Shown here piece by piece: positions 57,536 through 64,000 of a stretch of 64,000 nucleotides of DNA (within the stretch, counting starts at the first letter, position 1; each line of letters starts with the position of its first letter). This DNA comes from Thalassobius sp965218685 (lineage in GTDB: Bacteria; Pseudomonadota; Alphaproteobacteria; Rhodobacterales; Rhodobacteraceae): positions 1,488,001-1,552,000 of the forward strand of contig NZ_OZ244657.1 of the NCBI RefSeq assembly GCF_965218685.1, read 5' to 3'. The notes under the pieces were generated by a model that was given only the letters and a program-made list of their open reading frames with translations, ran no database searches and had not been told where the DNA came from. The position numbers and the translations under genes were made by a program.

Positions 57536-59314
57536 TTAGAACTGTTCAGCGTCCAGCGACATCACCGTGTCGGCACCGCTGTTGATGCGGGCCAGGTGAG
57601 TCGCCGTGATGGGCAGGCGACGCGCCATGTAGAACCGGCCGGTGGTCAGCTTGGTTTCATAGAAATCCGGATCCTCGGTGCCGTTCTCCAACGCTTCCAG
57701 CGAAGCCTTGGCCATTTGCGCCCACATCAGGCCCAGGCAAACGTGGCCGAACAGGTGCATAAAATCATACGAGCCGGACAGCGCATTGTTGGGGTTTTTC
57801 ATGCCGTTCTGCATGAAGTACGTGCCCGCCGCCTGCAGGTCCTTCGACGCGGCCTTGAGCGGGTCCAGGAAATCGGCTTTCAGCGCCTCGTTGCCCTCGT
57901 TTTCCTTGAGGAAGGTTTTCACCAACTCGAAGAAGGCCATGACGTGCTTGCCACCATCCTGAGCCAGTTTGCGGCCTACCAGGTCCAGCGCCTGCACACC
58001 GTTGGCGCCTTCATAGATCATGGCAATCCGGGCGTCGCGGGTGAACTGGGACATGCCCCATTCTTCGATATAGCCATGGCCGCCATACACCTGCTGGGCC
58101 TGAACGGTCATGTCATAGCCTTCGTCGGTCAGGAAACCCTTGATGACGGGGGTCAGCAGGCTGACCAGCCCGTCGGCATCCTTGTCGCCGTTGCGGTGGG
58201 CCTTGTCGATCATGACCGAGCTCCACAGGATGAAGGCGCGCGCGCCCTCGATAAAGCTCTTTTGGTCCATCAGGTTGCGGCGAATATCAGGGTGCACGAT
58301 CAGCGGATCGGCCGGGCCGTCCGGGTTTTTCACGCCGGTGACGTCGCGGCCTTGCAGGCGGTCCTTGGCATAGATGACAGCATTCTGATAGGCGGCCTCG
58401 GCCTGGGTCAGGCCCTGCATGCCAACGCCGATGCGCGCTTCGTTCATCATTGTGAACATGGCGCGCATGCCTTTGTGTTCGTCGCCCAGCAGGTATCCGG
58501 TCGCCTCGTCATAGTTCATCACACAGGTCGAGTTGCCGTGGATGCCCATTTTCTCTTCGATCGCGCCACAGCTGACGCCGTTACGTGCGCCGGGGGTGCC
58601 GTCCTCGTTGACGATGAACTTGGGCACGATGAACAGCGACACGCCCTTGATGCCTTCGGGGCCGCCGGGGATCTTGGCAAGCACCAGGTGAATGATGTTG
58701 TCCGACATCTCGTGCTCGCCAGCCGAGATAAAGATCTTCTGACCCGAGATTTTGTAGCTGCCGTCGTCCTGGGGAACGGCCTTGGTGCGCATCAGGCCCA
58801 GATCGGTACCGCAATGCGGTTCGGTCAGGTTCATGGTGCCGGTCCATTCGCAGGACACCATCTTGGGCAGATAGGTGTCTTTCTGCGCGTCGGTTCCGTG
58901 CGCCAGAATGGCCGAGGCCGCGCCGTGGGTCAGGCCTTGGTACATCGAGAACGCCTGGTTCGCCGAGCTGAACATCTCGCCCACGGCGATGCCCATGACA
59001 TAGGGCATGCCCTGACCGCCATATTGCTCGGGCAGGTCCAGGCCGGTCCAGCCGCCTTCGCGCACCTGATCGAATGCCTCTTGGAAGCCTGTTGGCACGC
59101 GGACCACGCCGTTTTCCAGAACACAGCCTTCCTTGTCCCCGACAGTGTTCAGCGGCGCCAGAACTTCCGAGGTGATCTTGCCGGCTTCTTCCAGAACAGC
59201 GCTGGTGAAATCCGATTCCAGATCGCCATAGCCCGGAACGTCTGATTGGCTGACTTTCAGCAGATCATGCAGCACGAACTGCATGTCTTTCACAGGTGCG
59301 GTATAGCTCGGCAT
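57536..59314 (-). CDS. Acyl-CoA dehydrogenase, long type (FadE5/DmdC-like)
   Basis: FAD enzyme of 592 residues that makes the first double bond in beta-oxidation. The FAD-binding motif is MNLTEPHCGTDLGLM, the helical domain follows, and the catalytic Glu is in IYEGANGVQALDLVGRK. An extra C-terminal helical domain of about 130 residues marks the class that includes DmdC (methylmercaptopropionyl-CoA dehydrogenase) and FadE5. GGGAGAGACC precedes the ATG. It is 36 bases after the MerR gene. A fatty acyl-CoA substrate is likely from the operon. Confidence 0.92.
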   Translation of the reverse strand: MPSYTAPVKDMQFVLHDLLKVSQSDVPGYGDLESDFTSAVLEEAGKITSEVLAPLNTVGDKEGCVLENGVVRVPTGFQEAFDQVREGGWTGLDLPEQYGGQGMPYVMGIAVGEMFSSANQAFSMYQGLTHGAASAILAHGTDAQKDTYLPKMVSCEWTGTMNLTEPHCGTDLGLMRTKAVPQDDGSYKISGQKIFISAGEHEMSDNIIHLVLAKIPGGPEGIKGVSLFIVPKFIVNEDGTPGARNGVSCGAIEEKMGIHGNSTCVMNYDEATGYLLGDEHKGMRAMFTMMNEARIGVGMQGLTQAEAAYQNAVIYAKDRLQGRDVTGVKNPDGPADPLIVHPDIRRNLMDQKSFIEGARAFILWSSVMIDKAHRNGDKDADGLVSLLTPVIKGFLTDEGYDMTVQAQQVYGGHGYIEEWGMSQFTRDARIAMIYEGANGVQALDLVGRKLAQDGGKHVMAFFELVKTFLKENEGNEALKADFLDPLKAASKDLQAAGTYFMQNGMKNPNNALSGSYDFMHLFGHVCLGLMWAQMAKASLEALENGTEDPDFYETKLTTGRFYMARRLPITATHLARINSGADTVMSLDAEQF

Positions 59315-59350
59315 GGTCTCTCTCCCATTTGTCGCCGGGGCCCGTTGGGG

Positions 59351-59758
59351 CTACTCGGCTGCCTTCTTCTCTTGCTTGAGCGAGGTGACCATCTGCTCGC
59401 CCCAGCCCATCTGTTCTTTCAGCTCTTCGATGGCCACGTTAAGCTCATCACGTTGCTTTTCCATGTCACGCAGACGGTCCTGCGCCACTTCGAGGGTGCG
59501 CTCCAACTGCGTCAGCTGGGCATCCCCCATGTTGTAAAGATCCAGAAGCTGGCGGATTTCCTCCAGGCTGAAGCCGAAGCGCTTGCCGCGCAGGATCAGT
59601 TTCAACCGACCGCGGTCCCGATGGGTGAACAGGCGTTTTTGGCCCTCCCGGATCGGGAACAACAGTTCCTTTGCTTCGTAGAAACGCAGCGTGCGTGCAG
59701 TGACCCCGAACGCGTCGCACATTTCCCGGATCGTCATGGTTTCATTCGTCGTAGACAT
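59351..59758 (-). CDS. MerR family transcriptional regulator of the fatty-acid operon
   Basis: DNA-binding protein of 135 residues. Residues about 8-75 are a MerR winged helix (TIREMCDAFGVTARTLRFYE, GFSLEEIRQLLDLYN), followed by a long dimerising coiled coil (LEVAQDRLRDMEKQRDELN). It has no metal-binding Cys. The ATG at 59758 follows CGGAGGGCAAGG. It is the first gene of the operon (MerR-fadE-GST-fadA-fadB), with ACGT-rich palindromic sites upstream, so it probably controls its own operon. Confidence 0.88.
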   Translation of the reverse strand: MSTTNETMTIREMCDAFGVTARTLRFYEAKELLFPIREGQKRLFTHRDRGRLKLILRGKRFGFSLEEIRQLLDLYNMGDAQLTQLERTLEVAQDRLRDMEKQRDELNVAIEELKEQMGWGEQMVTSLKQEKKAAE

Positions 59759-59828
59759 TATCCTTGCCCTCCGAAGATTTAACGGATGGTCAAGAAATGA
59801 AGTCTCGACCACATCGTTACAATACAAA

Positions 59829-59928
59829 TTGACGTTGACGTAATCGGTACGCTACGTCACTTCGCGCTTGACGTAAGATCAAGCAACGTAACCCTACCCT
59901 GGCGGTAATTTCCTTTCGTAACGTCAAC
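59829..59928 (-). promoter_or_regulatory. ACGT-rich operator cluster upstream of MerR-fad operon
   Basis: Three elements lie in the 250-base gap: TTGACGTTGACGTAA (59829-59843), the dyad TACGTCA-N9-TGACGTA (59853-59875) and GTAACGTCAAC (59918-59928), plus CAACGTA at 59884. They resemble the sites described for LiuR-type MerR regulators of fatty- and branched-chain acid breakdown. The region between is A/T-rich and must hold the operon promoter. Binding by the nearby MerR proteins is inferred. Confidence 0.65.
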
Positions 59929-59955
59929 GGAAATTTCGACCTGTCAGAACCGAAA

Positions 59956-59978
59956 AACCCCGCCACAGGGGCGGGGTT
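59956..59978 (-). terminator. Rho-independent terminator of second MerR gene
   Basis: AACCCCGCC and GGCGGGGTT form a 9-base-pair stem with a 5-base loop. Read on the minus strand the tail is TTTTTCGG. It lies 31 bases after the stop of the gene at 60010. Confidence 0.88.
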
Positions 59979-60009
59979 CGAATCTGATTTTGCTGTTGGA
60001 AACGCGGGT

Positions 60010-60381
60010 CTAGGCTTTCAGGGAAGCGGCTGTCTGGTCGCGTGATTCGGTCAATTCCTCGATCGCAATGTCCAGCTGGCGGCGCTGTTCTTGCAGGACT
60101 TCCAACTGGGCCGTTGCATCTCTGACCCAAGCTTCCATCTGCGCCTGCGTGCCTTCGTTGTCGTAGATCAAAAGCCACTTACGAATGCCTTCGAGCGCGA
60201 AACCCCAGCGCCTGCCGTTCAAAATCAGGGTCATCCGAGCCACTTCACGTGGGCCATAATAGCGAGAGCGCCCGTCCCGTTCGGGTTCAAGCAGCTCGAT
60301 ATATTCGTAGTAGCGTAATGTGCGCGGGGTCACATCGAACTTTGCGCACATTTCTTTGAAAGTCAGGCGTGTGTCAGACAT
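60010..60381 (-). CDS. Second MerR family transcriptional regulator
   Basis: A 123-residue protein closely similar in layout to the MerR protein at 59351: helix-turn-helix (TFKEMCAKFDVTPRTLRYYE, GFALEGIRKWLLIYD) and a C-terminal coiled coil. It has its own terminator. An ACGT-containing sequence (ATAACGTAAGGTCAGAACGTGG region, 60447-60470) lies upstream. It may control the same fatty-acid genes, or itself. No effector domain is present. Confidence 0.85.
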   Translation of the reverse strand: MSDTRLTFKEMCAKFDVTPRTLRYYEYIELLEPERDGRSRYYGPREVARMTLILNGRRWGFALEGIRKWLLIYDNEGTQAQMEAWVRDATAQLEVLQEQRRQLDIAIEELTESRDQTAASLKA

Positions 60382-60470
60382 TCCAGGCCGTCATATTGGT
60401 TAGGTTGCGAACATACTGCATCAGCAGCACGCCGTTGACCACCCCCATAACGTAAGGTCAGAACGTGGCG

Positions 60471-61625
60471 TCACGGGGTCATGAAGCCGGGGGCAAGAAT
60501 GTAGAATCCATAGGCCACGATCAGCGCTGGGACGGCCGAGACCAGCGTGGCAAGAACGGCGCTGCGCGGGTTTACGGCAATCGCGGGGAACAGGGCGTCC
60601 CCATCGTTCGAGATCGCATTGCCGATCAGCGCTGCAAAGGGCAGGGCGCCGTTGATATACAGCGTCGTCACCAGAACCTGAGGCCCGCAGCCGGGGATAA
60701 ATCCGACCAGGATGCCGATCAGTGGCAGCAACGGGGCCACTGTCTGAAAGGCGTCTTTCAGGTCAAGCCCGGTGAACAGAACCAGATAATCATAGGCCAG
60801 GTAGGCTCCGATCACCCAAACCGAGATAAAGCTGGTCTCCTCGGCCATCCGCGTCGTCGGGGTGTCCGCTGCATTGGTCATCGCTTGCAGCGGTGACAGA
60901 GACCAGATCAACAAGCCCAGGAAGGTACCGGCCAGACCTATGGCGCCAAGCAGCGTAAAAGGAACCTGGTCATAAAGGGGAGATTGCAGCAGCTGCAGCA
61001 CGCCCAGAACAAAGCCCGGCAACGCGATAACAAGGAACAGCAGGTCCCGTTTCCGCAAGGCGCCGATCCGGACGGGCGAAATTACCTTGGTCGGGTCGGT
61101 AGCAGGCGGCACAATGTTCAGTTTGTCCACGATCCAGCCCGACAATACACCCACAACAAAGGAAAGCGGCAGCACAACAAGCGCTGCATCGGGCCGCGTG
61201 GCGATCAGCAAAAAGGCCGCGTCGCCCATGGTGGCGGTCAGCGTGGCCACGACCGCTCCGAATCCGACATGTCCCGAGCTGTAGGCAGCGACCACAACGA
61301 CCGCGCCCCCGCAGCCGGGGGTGGTGCCCAGCAGAGCCGCCAGCGGAACCTGCGCCATCTTGGCATTCTGCAGCGCGCTGCCGATGTTGTATTTGAACAA
61401 CCGCTCAGAGCCATAGAACACCAGCAGCGTCATTCCGACGAAAACCGAAACCTGGAAATAGGCGTCCAGCATCAGCTCGCGGGTCAGGCCGCCCAGTTCT
61501 CCGGGGACCAATGCCAGCACCAGCAAAAGTATGACGTAAGGTAACCGGCGTGCCCGGAATGGGCCCAGAAAACCGGGTTTGAACGAAGTATGCGGGGCCG
61601 AAGCGTTGGTGTCGAGCTGTGTCAT
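60471..61625 (-). CDS. Putative heavy-metal/manganese exporter family membrane protein (ArsP_2-like)
   Basis: Inner-membrane protein of 384 residues with about ten hydrophobic segments. It has two related blocks, GTTPGCGGAVVVVAAYSSGH and GFIPGCGPQVLVTTLYINGA, each followed by a G-D-A-F/L motif, so the protein has an internal repeat. This suggests the PF11449-type putative 10-TM heavy-metal/manganese exporters. The start is uncertain: ATG at 61625 or at 61637. A perfect Fur-type palindrome ends 1-14 bases upstream, suggesting metal control. The substrate is not known. Confidence 0.72.
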   Translation of the reverse strand: MTQLDTNASAPHTSFKPGFLGPFRARRLPYVILLLVLALVPGELGGLTRELMLDAYFQVSVFVGMTLLVFYGSERLFKYNIGSALQNAKMAQVPLAALLGTTPGCGGAVVVVAAYSSGHVGFGAVVATLTATMGDAAFLLIATRPDAALVVLPLSFVVGVLSGWIVDKLNIVPPATDPTKVISPVRIGALRKRDLLFLVIALPGFVLGVLQLLQSPLYDQVPFTLLGAIGLAGTFLGLLIWSLSPLQAMTNAADTPTTRMAEETSFISVWVIGAYLAYDYLVLFTGLDLKDAFQTVAPLLPLIGILVGFIPGCGPQVLVTTLYINGALPFAALIGNAISNDGDALFPAIAVNPRSAVLATLVSAVPALIVAYGFYILAPGFMTP

Positions 61626-61638
61626 ACCAGAATGCATA

Positions 61639-61653
61639 TGAGAATTATTCTCA
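61639..61653 (-). promoter_or_regulatory. Fur/Mur-type palindrome
   Basis: TGAGAAT-T-ATTCTCA is a perfect 7-1-7 inverted repeat, the layout of Fur-family boxes, directly upstream of the exporter start. A second repeat, GCAAGAA-CTAA-TTCTTGC (61657-61674), adjoins it. Binding here would block the promoter or ribosome site. In alphaproteobacteria Mur, a Fur relative, responds to manganese. Confidence 0.7.
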
Positions 61654-61737
61654 ATTGCAAGAACTAATTCTTGCGCTCGGCTGATTCTGGCCTGAAAAAT
61701 ACTGCAACTGCAAACGAACCGCGCACGGAGGCCCCTT

Positions 61738-62163
61738 TTGGCACCTGATAATGACATTATCGCCCAGCAGTTCATCTCGGCGATTCCTCATGCCAAGGCG
61801 CTGGGGATGGAGTTCACCATCATCGGCGAGGGTCGGGCCGAGATGCGCATGCCCTATGATGAACGCTTTATCGGTGATCCCAAAACCGGGGTGATCCACG
61901 GAGGCGCGGTTTTTGCCCTGCTGGATACCACTTGCGGGGCGGCGGTGATGAGCCATCCCAAGGCGCCTGGCGGCACGGCCACGATCGACTTGCGTATCGA
62001 CTATATGCGCGCGGCCACGCCGGGGCAGGCGATCCGCACCCGCGCGCATTGCTATCGCATCACCAAAACCGTGGCCTTTGTCCGCGCCGAAGCACTTGAC
62101 GACGACGAAGACCTGCCTGTCGCCACGGCCAGCGGTGCCTTTACCGTCGAAGGAGGCCGCTGA
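61738..62163 (+). CDS. PaaI family thioesterase (first copy)
   Basis: Hotdog-fold thioesterase of 141 residues. The start is a TTG at 61738 supported by GGAG seven bases upstream; no suitable ATG is in frame nearby. GVIHGGAVFALLDTTCGAAV is the hotdog helix with the catalytic Asp in place and IDLRIDYMRAATPG forms the strand pair. It overlaps the second copy by one base. Likely hydrolyses acyl-CoA or aryl-CoA; substrate unknown. Confidence 0.88.
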   Translation: MAPDNDIIAQQFISAIPHAKALGMEFTIIGEGRAEMRMPYDERFIGDPKTGVIHGGAVFALLDTTCGAAVMSHPKAPGGTATIDLRIDYMRAATPGQAIRTRAHCYRITKTVAFVRAEALDDDEDLPVATASGAFTVEGGR

Positions 62164-62675
62164 TGAACAAGCGCCCCAGACCCGAACCCATGCAGGTCGT
62201 CAAGCAGCGCCGCGACGCAGCTTTGAACGCTCTGGTGCATGGTGTGCCTTATATCCAGTTCCTTGGCATCGAGTTTGACCGCCGCGGGGATGAACTGACC
62301 GCCGTGCTTCCGTTCGAGGACAAGCTGATCGGCAATCCCATGCTGCCCGCTATCCACGGCGGGGTGACCGCTGCGTTTCTAGAGGTGACGGCGATCATCG
62401 GGCTTAGCTGGGCCTATCTGTGGGATGATATCGAAAGCGGGGCGCTGGACGTGGAACAACTGGTCGCCGGCCAGCTGCCGCGTCTACCCAAGACAATTGA
62501 TTTCACGGTGGATTATCTGCGTTCGGGCCTGCCGCGTGATGCCTATGCGCGCGCGCAGATCAACCGCTCGGGGCGGCGATACGCAAGCGTGCATGTCGAG
62601 GCCTGGCAAGACAACCGCCATCGCAACTTTGCCCAGGCTACCGGGCATTTCCTGATGCCGCAATCGGATGGCTGA
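62163..62675 (+). CDS. PaaI family thioesterase (second copy)
   Basis: A 170-residue relative of the previous protein with a longer N-terminus. AIHGGVTAAFLEVTAIIG is the hotdog helix, with Glu where the first copy has Asp, and DFTVDYLRSGLPRD is the strand pair. It starts in the stop of the first gene and ends inside the MATE gene start (8-base overlap). The pair could form a hetero-oligomer. Confidence 0.86.
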   Translation: MNKRPRPEPMQVVKQRRDAALNALVHGVPYIQFLGIEFDRRGDELTAVLPFEDKLIGNPMLPAIHGGVTAAFLEVTAIIGLSWAYLWDDIESGALDVEQLVAGQLPRLPKTIDFTVDYLRSGLPRDAYARAQINRSGRRYASVHVEAWQDNRHRNFAQATGHFLMPQSDG

Positions 62676-63984
62676 TCCGAACGCGATCACGCACCGACGT
62701 GTGTTAAAGATCGCCTTGCCCATTGTTCTGTCCAACGCCACGGTGCCCATTCTGGGGGCCGTGGACACGGGCGTTGTCGGGCAAATGGGGCTGGCCGCTC
62801 CGATCGGGGCGGTAGGCGTTGGTGCGGTGATCCTGACCGGCACATACTGGATCTTCGGCTTTTTGCGCATGGGTACCACGGGGCTGGCGGCCCAGGCGCA
62901 CGGGGCCGGGGACCGGGGCGAGGTCTCGGCGCTATTAACTCGCGCGTTGATGATCGCGGCCACGGCAGGTCTGGCCATCATCCTGCTTCAAACGTTAATC
63001 TTTCACGGGGCCTTTCTGGTTTCGCCTGCCAGCCCCGAGGTTGAATCCCTTGCCCGCGATTATCTGAGCATTCGCATCTACAGCGCCCCGGCCGCTATTG
63101 CCCTTTATGGCGTCACCGGCTGGCTGATCGCGCAAGAGAGGACCCGCGCCGTGCTGGTCATCCAGCTGTGGATGAACGGGCTGAACATCCTTCTGGACCT
63201 GTGGTTCGTGCTGGGGCTTGATTGGGGCGTGCAGGGCGTTTCATTTGCCACCTTCTGCGCAGAATGGAGCGGTCTTGCGCTGGGCCTGTGGCTGTGCCGA
63301 CCAGCTTTTGCCACCCCCATGTGGCGCGACTGGGCGCGTGTCTTTGATCGGGCCAAGCTTACTCATATGATGACGGTGAACGTAGATATCATGCTGCGAT
63401 CGCTGATGCTGCAGGCGATCTTTATCTCGTTCCTGCTGTTGGGCGCCGATTTTGGGGACGTCACCCTTGCCGCCAATCAGGTGCTGCTGCAGTTCCTTTA
63501 TATCACCGCCTATGCGCTGGACGGGTTTGCCTTTGGCGCCGAGACCCTTGTGGGTCAGGCGCTGGGCGCACGCAAACGCGCGGCACTGCGGCGCGCTGCG
63601 TTTCTGTCCGGCTTGTGGGGCTATGTCGTTGCAATCGGGCTGACGCTGGGCTTCGCGATCGCGGGCGGCTGGATCATCGACCTGATGAGCACATCTCAGC
63701 CCGTTCGGGCCGAGGCGCGCGTTTTCCTGATCTACATGATCGCAGCGCCCTTTATCGGAGCGGCCAGCTGGATGCTGGATGGCATCTTTATCGGCGCCAC
63801 GCGCGGACGGGATATGCGCAACATGATGGCAGTCAGTTTCGTGATTTATCTGGCCGCGCTGGCGGTGCTGCTGCCGATCTTTGGAAACCACGGTCTGTGG
63901 GCTGCGCTGCTGATCAGCTTTGCGGCAAGGGGGGTGACGCTTGCGTGGCGCTACCCCGCGCTAGAGGCCGAGGCCGCGACTTAA
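62668..63984 (+). CDS. MATE family efflux transporter
   Basis: Inner-membrane exporter of 438 residues with twelve hydrophobic segments in two halves. The first half starts ALPIVLSNATVPILGAVDTG and has VGVGAVILTGTYWIFGFL; the second has DGFAFGAETLVGQALGARKR, a MATE signature. Such proteins export cationic drugs or dyes with Na+ or H+; this one is of the DinF-like branch. It is translationally coupled to the thioesterases, an unusual context whose meaning is unclear. Confidence 0.92.
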   Translation: MADPNAITHRRVLKIALPIVLSNATVPILGAVDTGVVGQMGLAAPIGAVGVGAVILTGTYWIFGFLRMGTTGLAAQAHGAGDRGEVSALLTRALMIAATAGLAIILLQTLIFHGAFLVSPASPEVESLARDYLSIRIYSAPAAIALYGVTGWLIAQERTRAVLVIQLWMNGLNILLDLWFVLGLDWGVQGVSFATFCAEWSGLALGLWLCRPAFATPMWRDWARVFDRAKLTHMMTVNVDIMLRSLMLQAIFISFLLLGADFGDVTLAANQVLLQFLYITAYALDGFAFGAETLVGQALGARKRAALRRAAFLSGLWGYVVAIGLTLGFAIAGGWIIDLMSTSQPVRAEARVFLIYMIAAPFIGAASWMLDGIFIGATRGRDMRNMMAVSFVIYLAALAVLLPIFGNHGLWAALLISFAARGVTLAWRYPALEAEAAT

Positions 63985-64000
63985 AGGATGTCCAGCACTT

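Noticed and set aside
57494..59245. 583-residue ORF on the plus strand
   Set aside because: It is antisense to the acyl-CoA dehydrogenase gene.
63981..64000. End of a minus-strand gene (reading VLDIL and stop)
   Set aside because: Five codons are too few to support a gene; the stop could be chance.

Overview
The window is a GC-rich, densely packed chromosomal segment from an alphaproteobacterium, very probably a marine Rhodobacteraceae (roseobacter-type) species. The support is the tatD-holB-tmk-dac order, a 61-residue membrane protein typical of this family, a TRAP transporter run by DctB/DctD, PrpE, DmdB-like and DmdC-like acyl-CoA enzymes, and many SPOR, DUF817 and MerR proteins in that style. 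No phage, IS element, CRISPR array or rRNA was seen. There is one tRNA, tRNA-Ser(UGA).

Region by region: (1) 1-3908, minus strand: tatD (partial), holB, tmk, a PBP5-type carboxypeptidase and a SPOR lipoprotein form one operon. (2) 4187-7925: tRNA-Ser, a dimethylglycine/sarcosine dehydrogenase-like flavoprotein divergent from an XRE-cupin regulator, and a small membrane protein followed by two strong hairpins. (3) 8051-17349: a glutamine-synthetase-like enzyme and a phthalate-dioxygenase-type Rieske oxygenase on the minus strand, divergent from dctB-dctD and a DctPQM TRAP importer. This looks like an uptake and catabolism island. (4) 17421-23688, minus strand: a complete Liv-type ABC importer, a peroxiredoxin-like protein and a GntR regulator. 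(5) 23825-31359, plus strand: a ten-gene catechol meta-cleavage operon (ferredoxin, catechol 2,3-dioxygenase, HbpS-like protein, and the dehydrogenase branch down to pyruvate and acetyl-CoA), ending in a membrane-anchored ABM protein. (6) 31573-38953: katG, small and membrane proteins, a hydrolase, glyA, a candidate 28-residue ORF, nadK and a CIA30-like protein. (7) 39137-43584: prpE with TTTGCAAA motifs upstream, and maeB. (8) 43736-48259: nucleoside salvage operon cdd-deoA-deoB-add-upp. (9) 48327-53101: a SPOR protein, an unusual membrane-anchored M48-like pseudo-protease, an acyl-CoA ligase and a sulfotransferase. (10) 53226-60381, minus strand: fatty-acid beta-oxidation operon (MerR-fadE-GST-fadA-fadB) with ACGT-rich operators and a second MerR gene. 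(11) 60471-63984: a metal exporter family membrane protein with a Fur/Mur-like palindrome at its start, two PaaI thioesterases and a MATE transporter.

The genes work together in three visible ways. The Liv importer, GntR regulator and meta-cleavage operon form a divergent unit that should import an aromatic precursor and degrade catechol; no ring-hydroxylating enzyme is in that operon, so the step making catechol must lie elsewhere. The DctBD-TRAP and GS/Rieske genes form a second divergent unit. prpE, maeB and the fad cluster handle the short-chain acyl-CoA and C4 acids that such pathways and lipids produce.

The most unusual observations are a DctD that lacks the sigma-54-contacting GAFTGA loop, an M48-like protein lacking its zinc motif, the GS/Rieske/TRAP island, a well-placed 28-residue ORF, and several unassigned but strong DNA palindromes. 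All functions are read from sequence motifs and family knowledge; no database search was run.
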